From: an uncultured Eubacteriales bacterium
GTDB taxonomy: Bacteria > Bacillota > Clostridia > Oscillospirales > Oscillospiraceae
DNA length: 64,000 nt
NCBI GenBank assembly: GCA_900545405.1
Contig: UQYT01000009.1
Span: 3,432-67,431, forward strand
Direction of reading: 5' to 3'
Numbering within the stretch: position 1 is the first letter of the stretch; every line of letters starts with the position of its first letter. Below, piece after piece: positions 55,535 through 64,000 of this stretch. The translations under genes and the position numbers were made by a program. Under the pieces are notes generated by a model. The model was not told where the DNA came from, ran no database searches, and worked only from the letters and a program-made list of their open reading frames with translations.

Positions 55535-57490
55535 ATGGCGATCGTAAAGATGAAAAAGCTCAGGCTGCTGGCCATGTCTGCGGACAGGGAGGCGCTGCTG
55601 CGGGAGCTGCTGCTCTTAGGCTGCGTCGAGGTCAGCGAGCCGACGGAGCTTTCGGAGGAGGCGTATCCGGCGCTGAGCCGCTGCGACTCCGCGGAGCTGG
55701 CCCGGGTGAAGGCCCAGCACGCGGAGCTCACCAACGCGGTAAAGCTGCTGGACAAATACGCGCCCGAGAAGTCCGGCTTTCTCAAGCCTCTGCCGGAGGC
55801 TGAGGCGTCGGAGCTCCTGGACGAGGCAAAGCTTCCGCAGGACATCGCCCTGGCTGAGAAGATCATGGAGCTCGAAGAGCACATCCGGCGCAACGGCGCG
55901 GAGGTGCAGCGCGAGCAGTCGCAGCTGGAGGCCCTGGCCCCGTGGCTGCCTCTGGACCTGCCGCTCTCCTGCAAGGGAACGGAGCGCGCCGCCGCGATGA
56001 CGGCGTCGCTGCCCACGGCGGTCAACATGACGGACGCGGACGCCGCCCTCGGCGCGGCCGCACCCGAAGCCCAGCTCTTCCGTGTATCCGACGACAAGAG
56101 CCTGCACTACGTGCTGCTCGTCTGTCTGAAGGAGGAGCAGGACGCGGCGATGGAGGCCCTGCGGCCCATGGGTCTGAACCTCATGAGCCCGGGCGAATTT
56201 GACTGCACCGCGCGGCAGGCCGCCGAGCGGAGCGAAAAGAAGATCGCGGACCTCACCCGCGAAAACGGCGAACTCTCCGCGGCGATAGCCGCCGAGGCCC
56301 CGCACCGCGCGGAGCTCAAGCTCCGGGCGGACACGCTGGCCACCAAGATAGCCCGCGCCGAGGCCGAGACCAGGCTCATGCAGACGGAGACCTCCGTGTG
56401 CCTCCAGGGCTGGGTGCCCGCGGAAAAGGAGTCCGAGCTCGGCAGCGTCCTCGCAAAGTACGACTGCGCCTGGGAGACGGTGGAGCCCACCGAGGACGAG
56501 TACCCCGAAGTCCCGGTCAAGCTCAAGAACAACCGCTTCACCCGCGCGCTCAACATGGTCACGGAGATGTACTCTCTCCCGGCCTACGACGGCGTGGACC
56601 CGAACCCGCTGATGGCGCCGTTCTTCATTTTGTTCTACGGCATCATGCTCGCGGACATGGGCTACGGCATCCTCATGATAATCGCGGCGCTGGTCATCCT
56701 CGGCAAGAAGAAGCCGAGGGCCGGCATGCGAAACTTCTTCGAGCTGCTGCTCTGGTGCGGCATCTCGACCACCATCTGGGGCGCGATAACCGGCGGCTTC
56801 TTCGGCGACATGCCGCTGCAGATAGCCCAGATAATCAACCCCGAGACGACCTGGACAGGTCTCCCGGCCCTGTTCACGCCGCTCAACGACACCATCATGA
56901 TCCTGCTCGGCGCGATGGTCCTCGGTGTCATCCAGATAATCACCGGCATGATCATCAGCTTCGTCGAAAAGTGCAAGGCCGGAGACGTGTTCGGCGCCGT
57001 GTTTGAAGAGGGCACCTGGTGGGTCATCTTCATCGGCGGCGGCCTCGCGGCGCTCGGCATCGGCAGCGTGGCCGGCGTGCCGGTCGTCCTGGCCATAGGC
57101 GTCGTGATGCTGTTCATCGGCTCGGCAAAGGGAAAGAAGGGCTTCGGCATCTTCACCGGCTTCGTCGGCGCCATATACAACGGCGTCACCGGCTACTTCG
57201 GCGACATCCTCAGCTACTCCAGACTCATGGCCCTCATGCTGGCGGGCAGCGTCATCGCCCAGGTGTTCAACACCATCGGCGCGATAGCGGGGAACATCGT
57301 CGTGTTCCTCATCATCTCCATAGCGGGCAACGCGCTCAACTTCGCGCTCAACCTGCTCGGCTGCTTCGTGCACGACCTGAGGCTCCAGTGCCTGGAGTAC
57401 TTCGGCAAGTTCTATAAGGACGGCGGCAGGCCGTTCAAGCCCCTCGCGATAAACACCAAATTTGTAAACGTCGCTACAACCGACAAATAA
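55535..57490 (+). CDS. ntpI: V-type ATPase subunit I
   Basis: 651 residues: an N-terminal cytosolic half with coiled coil (to about 330) and a C-terminal half of about seven membrane helices with NPLMAPFFILFYGIMLADMGYG cut at the first helix, and DILSYSRLMALML. This is the static subunit that carries the ion half-channels beside the K ring. Confidence 0.95.
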   Translation: MAIVKMKKLRLLAMSADREALLRELLLLGCVEVSEPTELSEEAYPALSRCDSAELARVKAQHAELTNAVKLLDKYAPEKSGFLKPLPEAEASELLDEAKLPQDIALAEKIMELEEHIRRNGAEVQREQSQLEALAPWLPLDLPLSCKGTERAAAMTASLPTAVNMTDADAALGAAAPEAQLFRVSDDKSLHYVLLVCLKEEQDAAMEALRPMGLNLMSPGEFDCTARQAAERSEKKIADLTRENGELSAAIAAEAPHRAELKLRADTLATKIARAEAETRLMQTETSVCLQGWVPAEKESELGSVLAKYDCAWETVEPTEDEYPEVPVKLKNNRFTRALNMVTEMYSLPAYDGVDPNPLMAPFFILFYGIMLADMGYGILMIIAALVILGKKKPRAGMRNFFELLLWCGISTTIWGAITGGFFGDMPLQIAQIINPETTWTGLPALFTPLNDTIMILLGAMVLGVIQIITGMIISFVEKCKAGDVFGAVFEEGTWWVIFIGGGLAALGIGSVAGVPVVLAIGVVMLFIGSAKGKKGFGIFTGFVGAIYNGVTGYFGDILSYSRLMALMLAGSVIAQVFNTIGAIAGNIVVFLIISIAGNALNFALNLLGCFVHDLRLQCLEYFGKFYKDGGRPFKPLAINTKFVNVATTDK

Positions 57491-57505
57491 GAGGAGGAAA
57501 TTAAA

Positions 57506-57991
57506 ATGAGTTTTCTTGAACAGTTCGGCGGAATGGCTCTCGGCCTTCTGGGCGCCGGTCTCGCGGCCGCCCTCTCCGGCATCGGCTCCGCCAAGGGCAC
57601 CGGCATCGCGGGCGAAGCGGGCGCGGGCCTGCTGTGCGAGGACCCCAGCAAGTTCGGCAAGGTCATGATACTCCAGGTCATCCCCGGAACGCAGGGCCTG
57701 TACGGCCTCGTCGTGTGGTTCTTCGCCTCCTTCCGCATGGGTCTGCTGGACGGCACCATCATGGACCTCACGGTCACCGAGGGCCTGCGCTACTTCGTCG
57801 CCTGCCTGCCCATGGCGCTCGGCGGCTGGATCTCCGCCATTGCCCAGGGCCGCGTGGCCGCCGCCTCCATCAACATACTCGCCAAGAAGCCGGACGACTG
57901 GTCCAAGGGCATGGTCCTCTGCATCACCGTCGAGTTCTACGCGATACTTGCCCTGCTGGCCTCCATGCTCATGATCCTCAACATCGGTTGA
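57506..57991 (+). CDS. ntpK: V-type ATPase subunit K (rotor ring), predicted Na+ type
   Basis: 161 residues, four membrane helices. The side chains that bind Na+ in Enterococcus hirae NtpK are all present: Thr62-Gln63 and Tyr66 in PGTQGLY, Gln114 in AIAQGRVAAA, Glu143 in TVEFYAIL. The enzyme is therefore predicted to move Na+. GAGGAGG upstream. Confidence 0.95.
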   Translation: MSFLEQFGGMALGLLGAGLAAALSGIGSAKGTGIAGEAGAGLLCEDPSKFGKVMILQVIPGTQGLYGLVVWFFASFRMGLLDGTIMDLTVTEGLRYFVACLPMALGGWISAIAQGRVAAASINILAKKPDDWSKGMVLCITVEFYAILALLASMLMILNIG

Positions 57992-58017
57992 GCGGAATCT
58001 CTGCAAGGTAGACAGCT

Positions 58018-58620
58018 ATGAACGGAATCGAGAAGATAACCGCCCGAATCAGGGCGGACGCGGAGGCGGAATGCGCCGCCATCCGTGCCGAGTCCGAGGA
58101 GCGCTGCGCCGCCATCCGCGCCGAGAACGAGCGCGCCGCCCAGGAAGAATACTGGCGGCTGGTGCGCGAGGGCGTCAAGGACACCGAGCAGCGCGTGCAG
58201 CGCCTCGGCCGCACGGCGCGCCTCGAGGCCAAGAAGAGCGTGCTGAACATGAAGCAGGAGGCCGTCACCCGCGCCTTCGACCTGGCACGCGAGAAGCTGG
58301 CCGGACTGCCGGAGGCGGATTACGTCGCCTTCCTCGCCCGCGAGGCCTCTGAGGCCGCGATAACGGGCCAGGAGGAGGTCATCCTCTCTGCAAAGGACCG
58401 CGCCGGCTGCGGCGCAAAGGCCGTGAAGGCCGCCAACGAGCTCCTCGCCAAGCGCGGGCTGGACGGCTGCCTCACCCTCTCGGACGAGACCCGGCCCATG
58501 ACCGGGGGCCTCATCCTCAAACAGGGCGACATAGAGGTCAACTGCACGGTGGACACGCTGCTCGACCTCTCTCGCAGCGAGCTCGCCGCGCGAGTGGCGG
58601 AGGTGCTCTTTGAGGGCTGA
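58018..58620 (+). CDS. ntpE: V-type ATPase subunit E (peripheral stalk)
   Basis: 200 residues: long charged N-terminal helix (to about 100) and a mixed C-terminal domain ending in LLDLSRSELAARVAEVLFEG. Two near-repeats, ECAAIRAES and RCAAIRAEN, lie in the helix. Confidence 0.92.
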   Translation: MNGIEKITARIRADAEAECAAIRAESEERCAAIRAENERAAQEEYWRLVREGVKDTEQRVQRLGRTARLEAKKSVLNMKQEAVTRAFDLAREKLAGLPEADYVAFLAREASEAAITGQEEVILSAKDRAGCGAKAVKAANELLAKRGLDGCLTLSDETRPMTGGLILKQGDIEVNCTVDTLLDLSRSELAARVAEVLFEG

Positions 58621-58664
58621 GGCCGCGTTCGGCGGCGCACATTCACGGACAAGGAGGTAAGGAC

Positions 58665-59666
58665 TTGTCTAAGAAAACGAAAGATCTGGATTATCTCGCC
58701 ATGTCTGCGATGCTCCGCGCGCGCGAGGCCAACATGCTCGGGCGCGACCGGATGGACCGCATGCTCGCCGCGGGCAGCTATGCCGAGGCGGCGAAGCTGC
58801 TCGCCGAGTGCGGCTACGAGGACCTCTCGGGCGCGGACGCGGCCGGCATAGACGCGGCGCTCACAAAGCACAGGAACGAGATCTTTGCCGAGCTCGCTGG
58901 CATGGCCCCGCAGCCGGAGGTGGTGGACATCTTCCGGCTGAAGTACGACTACCACAATATAAAGACGCTGGTGAAGGCCGCGGGCGCCAATGTATCCGGC
59001 GACCGGCTGCTCTCCGGCAGCGGGCGCGTGGCGCCTGAAAAGCTCAAGGCCGCCGTGGAGGAGGACTCGCTCTCCAGCCTGCCCGCCGACATGGCCCGCG
59101 CCTATGAGGAGGCCCGCAGCGTGCTCGCGCGCACGGGCAACCCCCAGCTCGCGGACTTTGAGCTGGACGCGGCGTATTTTGCCGAACTGCTCCGCCTCGC
59201 GGAGGCCACGGGCAGCGACTTCATAAAGGGCTATGTGCGCACGATGATAGACAGCGCGAATCTCCGCGCCGCGGTGCGCACGGTGCGCATGGGCAAGGAC
59301 CGCGACTTCATGCTGACGGCGCTGGTGCCCGGAGGCTTTGCCGACCGGGATATCCTGGCCGCCGCGGCGGAGAGCGGGGACGGCCTGGCCGCCGTCTTTG
59401 CCTCCACCTGCCTGGAGCACGCCGCCGCGCTCGGCGCCGAGGCGATGAAGGGCGGGTCGCTCACCGACTTTGAGCTCGAGTGCGACAACGCCGTCTCCGC
59501 CTACCTCTCCCAGGCCAAGACCAAGCCCTTCGGCATAGAGCCGGCGGCGGAGTATCTGGCCCTGCTCGAGAGCGAGATCACCGCGGCCCGGATGATACTC
59601 ACCGGGCGCCTCGCGGGCATAGAGCCGGAGGTCATACGGGAAAGGCTGCGTGATATCAATGCTTAA
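58665..59666 (+). CDS. ntpC: V-type ATPase subunit C (d)
   Basis: 333 residues, helical, with the usual ARxREANML opening segment and FRLKYDYHNIKTLVKA near residue 90. It caps the rotor ring and joins it to the central stalk. TTG start at 58665 with AAGGAGG upstream. Its end overlaps the next gene. Confidence 0.93.
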   Translation: MSKKTKDLDYLAMSAMLRAREANMLGRDRMDRMLAAGSYAEAAKLLAECGYEDLSGADAAGIDAALTKHRNEIFAELAGMAPQPEVVDIFRLKYDYHNIKTLVKAAGANVSGDRLLSGSGRVAPEKLKAAVEEDSLSSLPADMARAYEEARSVLARTGNPQLADFELDAAYFAELLRLAEATGSDFIKGYVRTMIDSANLRAAVRTVRMGKDRDFMLTALVPGGFADRDILAAAAESGDGLAAVFASTCLEHAAALGAEAMKGGSLTDFELECDNAVSAYLSQAKTKPFGIEPAAEYLALLESEITAARMILTGRLAGIEPEVIRERLRDINA

Positions 59667-59976
59667 AATAGCCGTTCTGGGCGGCCGCGACACGGTCATG
59701 GGCTTCAAGGCCCTCGGCCTGGACGTGTTCCCCGCCTCCGGAGCCGAGGAGGCCAAGGAGATCTTCCGTCACCTCACGAGGGAGTCGGACGAGGAATACG
59801 CCATCATCTACGTCGAGGAGAACCTGGCCCAGTACCTGGAGCACGAGATCGCCCGGTACAAGGACGTTCCCAGTCCCGCGATAATCCTCATCCCCGGCAG
59901 GGAGGGCCCGCTCGGGCTCGGCCAGTCCGCACTGAAGGCGGCGGTCGAGAAGGCCGTGGGAATAGACATTTTGTAA
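59659..59976 (+). CDS. ntpG: V-type ATPase subunit F (central stalk)
   Basis: 105 residues, Rossmann-like: KIAVLGGRDTVMGFKALGLD at the start, then IIYVEENLA and PAIILIPGREG. An in-frame GTG at 59650 is possible; ATG 59659 matches the family start. Overlaps subunit C by 8 bases. Confidence 0.93.
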   Translation: MLKIAVLGGRDTVMGFKALGLDVFPASGAEEAKEIFRHLTRESDEEYAIIYVEENLAQYLEHEIARYKDVPSPAIILIPGREGPLGLGQSALKAAVEKAVGIDIL

Positions 59977-59989
59977 AGAAGGTTTGCAG

Positions 59990-61759
59990 ATGAGCGGAAT
60001 TATAACGAAAGTTTCGGGCCCGCTGGTCGTAGCCGAGGGACTGGCCGACGCGAACGTGTCGGACGTCGTCCGAGTGGGCAGCCAGCGGCTCATAGGCGAA
60101 ATACTTAACATGACTGGCGACTCCGCCTCCATACAGGTCTACGAGGAGACCTCGGGCCTCGGCCCCGGCGCGGAGGTCGTCACCACCGGACTGCCGCTGT
60201 CCGTGGAGCTCGGCCCCGGCATGCTGGAGAACATCTACGACGGTATCCAGCGCCCCCTGCCCGAGATCCGCGCGCTGACGGGCGAGACCATCACCCGCGG
60301 CGTCCAGGTGTCCGCGCTCAACCGTGAGCGCAAGTGGGACTTCGTCCCCGTGGCGGAGCCCGGCCAGCACGTCGCCGGCGGCGACGTCCTCGGCACCGTG
60401 CAGGAGACCTCGGCCATACTGCACAAGATCATGGTGCCGCCCAACCTGAGCGGCACGGTCAAGAGCATCGAAAAGGGCGAGTTCACCGTCGACCACGTCA
60501 TCGCCGTGGTCGAGGACTACAAGGGCAAGACCCACGAGCTCACCATGGTCCAGAACTGGCCCGTGCGTATCCCCAGGCCGTACAGCCAGAAATACACCCC
60601 CGCCCGCCCGATGAACAGCGGCCAGCGCATCATCGACACGCTGTTCCCCATCGCCAAGGGCGGCACCGCCGCGGTCCCCGGCCCCTTTGGCTCGGGCAAG
60701 ACCGTCGTGCAGCACCAGCTCGCCAAGTGGTCCGACGTGGACATCGTCGTCTACATCGGCTGCGGCGAGCGCGGCAACGAGATGACGGACGTTCTGATGG
60801 AGTTCCCGGAGCTGACCGACCCGCGCAACGGCGAGCCCCTCATGAAGCGCACCGTCCTCATAGCGAACACCTCCGACATGCCCGTCGCGGCCCGCGAGGC
60901 CAGCATCTACACGGGCATCACCATAGCCGAGTACTTCCGCGACATGGGCTACGACGTGGCCGTCCTCGCCGACTCCACCTCCCGCTGGGCAGAGGCCCTG
61001 CGTGAGATGTCCGGCCGCCTCGAGGAGATGCCCGGCGAAGAGGGCTACCCCGCCTACCTCGCCAGCCGCCTCGCCCAGTTCTACGAGCGCGCCGGCGTGG
61101 TCGAGTGCCTCGGCTCCGACGAGCGGAAGGGCTCCGTCACCGCCATCGGCGCCGTCTCGCCTCCGGGCGGCGACACGTCCGAGCCAGTCTCCCAGGCGAC
61201 CATGCGTATAGTCAAGGTCTTCTGGGCGCTCGACTCCTCTCTGGCCTACGCGCGTCACTTCCCGGCCATCAACTGGCTGACCTCGTACTCCCTGTACGTC
61301 GACACGCTCAAGCCCTGGTATGAGAGCGAGTTCGGGCCGAAGTACATGCAAAACCGCGACAAGGCCATGCACATCCTCCAGGAGGAGGCCGAGCTGCAGG
61401 AGATCGTCCGCCTCGTCGGCCAGGACGCCCTCTCGCCCGCCGACCGCCTCACGATGGAGACCGCCAAGATGATCCGCGAGGACTTCCTGCAGCAGAACGC
61501 CTTCATCGACGAGGACGCGTATTCGAGCTATCTCAAGCAGTTCCGCCTGCTGGACATGGTCCTGCAGTACGACGCCGTCTGCCGCGAGGCGATAGGCTCC
61601 GGCGCCGACATGAACAAGCTCTTCAATATCCCCGCGCGCGAGCGCATAGGCCGCGCGAAGATGGTCCCGCAGGACGAGGTCGTCAAGACCTACGACGGCA
61701 TCATCGACGAGATGAAGGCCGAAGTCGCCGAAATAGCCGAGGGAGGTGAGGACGAATGA
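59990..61759 (+). CDS. ntpA: V-type ATPase catalytic subunit A
   Basis: 589 residues. P-loop GPFGSGKTV near residue 229 and the catalytic Glu in GCGERGNEM; the non-homologous region between 110 and 200 is present, as in all A subunits. Hydrolyses or makes ATP. Overlaps subunit B by ATGA. Confidence 0.97.
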   Translation: MSGIITKVSGPLVVAEGLADANVSDVVRVGSQRLIGEILNMTGDSASIQVYEETSGLGPGAEVVTTGLPLSVELGPGMLENIYDGIQRPLPEIRALTGETITRGVQVSALNRERKWDFVPVAEPGQHVAGGDVLGTVQETSAILHKIMVPPNLSGTVKSIEKGEFTVDHVIAVVEDYKGKTHELTMVQNWPVRIPRPYSQKYTPARPMNSGQRIIDTLFPIAKGGTAAVPGPFGSGKTVVQHQLAKWSDVDIVVYIGCGERGNEMTDVLMEFPELTDPRNGEPLMKRTVLIANTSDMPVAAREASIYTGITIAEYFRDMGYDVAVLADSTSRWAEALREMSGRLEEMPGEEGYPAYLASRLAQFYERAGVVECLGSDERKGSVTAIGAVSPPGGDTSEPVSQATMRIVKVFWALDSSLAYARHFPAINWLTSYSLYVDTLKPWYESEFGPKYMQNRDKAMHILQEEAELQEIVRLVGQDALSPADRLTMETAKMIREDFLQQNAFIDEDAYSSYLKQFRLLDMVLQYDAVCREAIGSGADMNKLFNIPARERIGRAKMVPQDEVVKTYDGIIDEMKAEVAEIAEGGEDE

Positions 61760-63132
61760 TCAGGGAATACAAAACAATACGCGAGGTCGCGAATCCTCTG
61801 ATGGTCGTCAAGCAGGTTGAGGGCGTCACCTACGACGAGCTGGGCGAGCTTGAGCTGCCCAACGGCGAGATCCGCCGCTGCAAGGTCCTCGAGGTCGAGG
61901 GCGACACCGCGGTCGTGCAGCTCTTCGAGTCCGCTCAGGGCATCAACCTCGCGGGCACCAAGGTCCGCTTCCTGGGCCACCCGCTGGAGCTGGGCGTCAG
62001 TGAGGACATGCTGGGCCGAGTCTTCAACGGCATGGGCGAGCCCATCGACGGCGGCCCCGAGATCCTGGCCGACGCGCACCGCGACATAAACGGCCTGCCC
62101 ATGAACCCCGCAGCCCGCGCCTACCCGGCCGAGTTCATCCAGACCGGTGTCTCCACGATCGACGGCCTGAACACCCTGGTCCGCGGCCAGAAGCTGCCCA
62201 TCTTCTCCTGCTCCGGCCTGCCGCACGCGGCGCTGGCCGCGCAGATAGCGCGTCAGGCGCGAGTCCTCGGCGCGAACGAGAACTTCGCCGTCGTGTTCGC
62301 CGCCATCGGCATCACCTTTGAGGAGAGCGAATACTTCATCCAGGACTTCCGCCGCACGGGCGCCATAGACCGCACCGTCGTCTTCTCGAACCTCGCCAAC
62401 GACCCCGCTGTCGAGCGTATCGCCACCCCGCGTATGGCTCTGACCGCGGCCGAGTACCTGGCCTTTGAGAAGGACATGCACGTCCTGGTCATCCTGACCG
62501 ACATCACGAACTACGCCGAGGCCCTGCGTGAGGTCTCCGCGGCGAAGAAAGAGGTCCCCGGCCGCCGCGGCTACCCCGGCTACCTTTACACCGACCTTGC
62601 TACGATGTACGAGCGCGCCGGCCGCCGCATAGGCAAGAAGGGCTCCATCACGATGATCCCCATCCTGACCATGCCCGAGGACGACAAGACCCACCCCATC
62701 CCCGACCTCACCGGCTACATCACCGAGGGCCAGATCATCCTCTCCCGTGAGCTGCACCGCAAGGGCATCGTCCCGCCGGTGGACGTCCTGCCGAGCCTCT
62801 CCCGTCTGAAAGACAAGGGCATCGGCGAGGGCAAGACCCGCGAGGACCACTCCGGCACGATGAACCAGCTGTTCGCGGCCTACGCCCGCGGCAAGGACGC
62901 CAAGGAGCTGATGACGATACTCGGCGAGGCGGCCCTCTCGGACGACGACAAGCTGTTCGCGAAGTTCGCGGACGAGTTTGAGCGCCGCTACGTCAGCCAG
63001 GGCAACGACACCAACCGCACCATCGAAGAGACGCTGGACCTTGGCTGGGAGCTTCTGCGCATACTTCCGAGGAAGGAGCTCAAGCGCATCAAGCCTGAGT
63101 ACATCGAGAAGTATATGCCGGAAGACAAGTAA
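61756..63132 (+). CDS. ntpB: V-type ATPase subunit B
   Basis: 458 residues, non-catalytic partner of A: the P-loop region reads FSCSGLPHAALAAQI, lacking GKT as expected. Contains the arginine finger region and PSLSRLKDKGIGEGKTREDH near 350. Confidence 0.97.
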   Translation: MIREYKTIREVANPLMVVKQVEGVTYDELGELELPNGEIRRCKVLEVEGDTAVVQLFESAQGINLAGTKVRFLGHPLELGVSEDMLGRVFNGMGEPIDGGPEILADAHRDINGLPMNPAARAYPAEFIQTGVSTIDGLNTLVRGQKLPIFSCSGLPHAALAAQIARQARVLGANENFAVVFAAIGITFEESEYFIQDFRRTGAIDRTVVFSNLANDPAVERIATPRMALTAAEYLAFEKDMHVLVILTDITNYAEALREVSAAKKEVPGRRGYPGYLYTDLATMYERAGRRIGKKGSITMIPILTMPEDDKTHPIPDLTGYITEGQIILSRELHRKGIVPPVDVLPSLSRLKDKGIGEGKTREDHSGTMNQLFAAYARGKDAKELMTILGEAALSDDDKLFAKFADEFERRYVSQGNDTNRTIEETLDLGWELLRILPRKELKRIKPEYIEKYMPEDK

Positions 63133-63143
63133 GGCGGTGACTT

Positions 63144-63797
63144 ATGCCTAAAACCGCTGTTACCCCGACCAGAATGGTCCTGAACCAGCTCAAGGGCCGG
63201 TTAAAGACGGCGCGCCGCGGCCACAAGCTCCTGAAGGATAAGCGTGACGAGCTGATGCGCCAGTTCATGGACGTTGTGAAGCTCAACAAGGAGCTGAGGC
63301 TCAAGGTCGAGGAGGGCATGACGGGCGCGTTCGCGTCGCTGACGGTGGCGAGCACGATAATGTCCCCCGAGATGCTGGAGCAGGCGCTGCTGTATCCGCG
63401 CCAGAGCGTGGAGCTGGGCATGAGCTACAAGAACATCATGAGCGTGAACGTCCCGGTGTACAGCTTCCGTACGAAGAACAACGACCCGTCGGAGATCTAC
63501 CCCTACGGCTTCGCTCAGACGAGCGGCGAGCTGGACGACGCGCTGGAGAAGCTGGCAAAGGTCTTTGAGGACATGCTGGAGCTTGCGCAGGTAGAAAAGA
63601 CCATGCAGCTGCTGGCAGAGGAGATCGAAAAGACCCGCCGCCGCGTCAATGCGCTCGAGTACGTCATGATCCCGAACTTTGAGGAGAATATCCGCTACAT
63701 CACCATGAAGCTCGAGGAGAACGAAAACTCGACCAAGGTCCGCCTGATGAAGGTCAAGGACATGGTCCTAGAAAAAGCGCACGACTTCAAATATTGA
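63144..63797 (+). CDS. ntpD: V-type ATPase subunit D (central stalk)
   Basis: 217 residues, two long helices forming the rotor shaft: TPTRMVLNQLKGRLKTARRG at the start and RVNALEYVMIPNFEENIRYI near 175. Last gene of the operon; a terminator follows. Confidence 0.95.
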   Translation: MPKTAVTPTRMVLNQLKGRLKTARRGHKLLKDKRDELMRQFMDVVKLNKELRLKVEEGMTGAFASLTVASTIMSPEMLEQALLYPRQSVELGMSYKNIMSVNVPVYSFRTKNNDPSEIYPYGFAQTSGELDDALEKLAKVFEDMLELAQVEKTMQLLAEEIEKTRRRVNALEYVMIPNFEENIRYITMKLEENENSTKVRLMKVKDMVLEKAHDFKY

Positions 63798-63799
63798 GA

Positions 63800-63832
63800 A
63801 GAGAGCCCTCCCCCCGGAGGGCCCTCTTTTTG
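63800..63832 (+). terminator. Terminator of the V-ATPase operon
   Basis: GAG-AGCCCTCC and GGAGGGCCCTCT arms around a C-rich loop, with one small bulge, then TTTTTG. Confidence 0.85.
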
Positions 63833-64000
63833 CGCCTCAGCGCATGCGCCGTCTCACGCACCCCGCCCCGCCCCGCACCAGCCCCTCCCCAAGTCGGGCG
63901 AGGAACGTATAGTCTACCGACCGGCAGCGCTCACGCGGATGGTGGAGCCGCCGGGGTAAAAAAGCGCTTTTCTTTGGCGGCTCGACACCGTTTCTTTGGG
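63833..64000. other. No gene seen to the window end
   Basis: Contains a C-rich stretch near 63860-63890 and an AAAAAAGCGCTTTTCTTT segment near 63960. Part of a leftward gene end could lie here, but no frame can be supported within the window. Confidence 0.3.

Noticed and set aside
55616..58006. 796-codon antisense frame over V-ATPase subunits I and K
   Set aside because: Shadow of the coding strand; no ribosome site and no recognisable sequence.
1..64000. CRISPR array, insertion sequence, prophage or integrase boundaries
   Set aside because: No spaced repeats, transposase, integrase or target duplications were seen; island edges carry ordinary terminators and no tRNA attachment site.

Overview
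The window is GC-rich bacterial chromosome with a low-GC-type Firmicutes gene set: glutamine synthetase III, Rex, an ANTAR regulator, an ECF sigma factor with its anti-sigma factor, S-layer homology repeats, a V-type ATPase operon and strong GGAGG ribosome binding sites. Together with frequent AUA isoleucine codons and many TTG starts, this fits a strictly anaerobic gut-type member of the Oscillospiraceae/Clostridia. The placement is inferred from gene content; no 16S gene is present. I see no rRNA, insertion sequence, prophage or CRISPR array, and one tRNA (Pro, UGG).

Layout. (1) 38-8755 is a nitrogen locus built from two divergent operons: glnN (GSIII)-asnB-purA leftward and glnA-ANTAR regulator-pyrG rightward. 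The region between them carries back-to-back promoters and an intrinsic terminator in each leader. The glnA leader is built like an ANTAR antitermination target. (2) 8804-17188, leftward: pfkA, mnmE, an SLH protein, rex, and a trmB-xth-dusB-sigma-anti-sigma operon. (3) 17295-20887, rightward: tRNA-Pro and five housekeeping or accessory genes, including a peptide deformylase-like protein with an altered motif 1. (4) 20932-26269: a thioredoxin/ferredoxin redox block and a four-gene membrane/PrsW operon, linked by copies of one operator. (5) 26304-32078: small regulator-centred units, namely a TetR with two matching operators and a WYL regulator with a perfect palindrome and three coupled genes.

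(6) 32146-47376 is the accessory centrepiece. A fused molybdenum-cofactor nucleotidyltransferase/ModE-like protein precedes two tandem YkvI-type transporters, a Cys/Cys proline racemase-family enzyme, an MFS transporter, a 54-residue four-cysteine protein, a three-subunit xanthine-dehydrogenase-family molybdenum hydroxylase, and a five-gene flavin/iron-sulfur amine dehydrogenase module of the D-hydroxyproline dehydrogenase type. A LysR regulator and a truncated homoserine-dehydrogenase-like protein close the region. I infer a catabolic island for a proline-like N-heterocycle: import, epimerise, oxidise to a cyclic imine, then hydroxylate with the molybdenum enzyme. The substrate is not known.

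(7) 47411-54928: a CMD-cupin protein, a flavodoxin-like reductase, a LysR regulator, a cytoplasmic VWA protein, a MATE exporter, a cobalamin riboswitch controlling a DUF4430 lipoprotein and an ECF S component, and an E2-like protein lacking the catalytic His. (8) 55219-63797: a complete V-ATPase operon (H-I-K-E-C-F-A-B-D). Its K subunit keeps the Na+-binding side chains, so sodium pumping is predicted.
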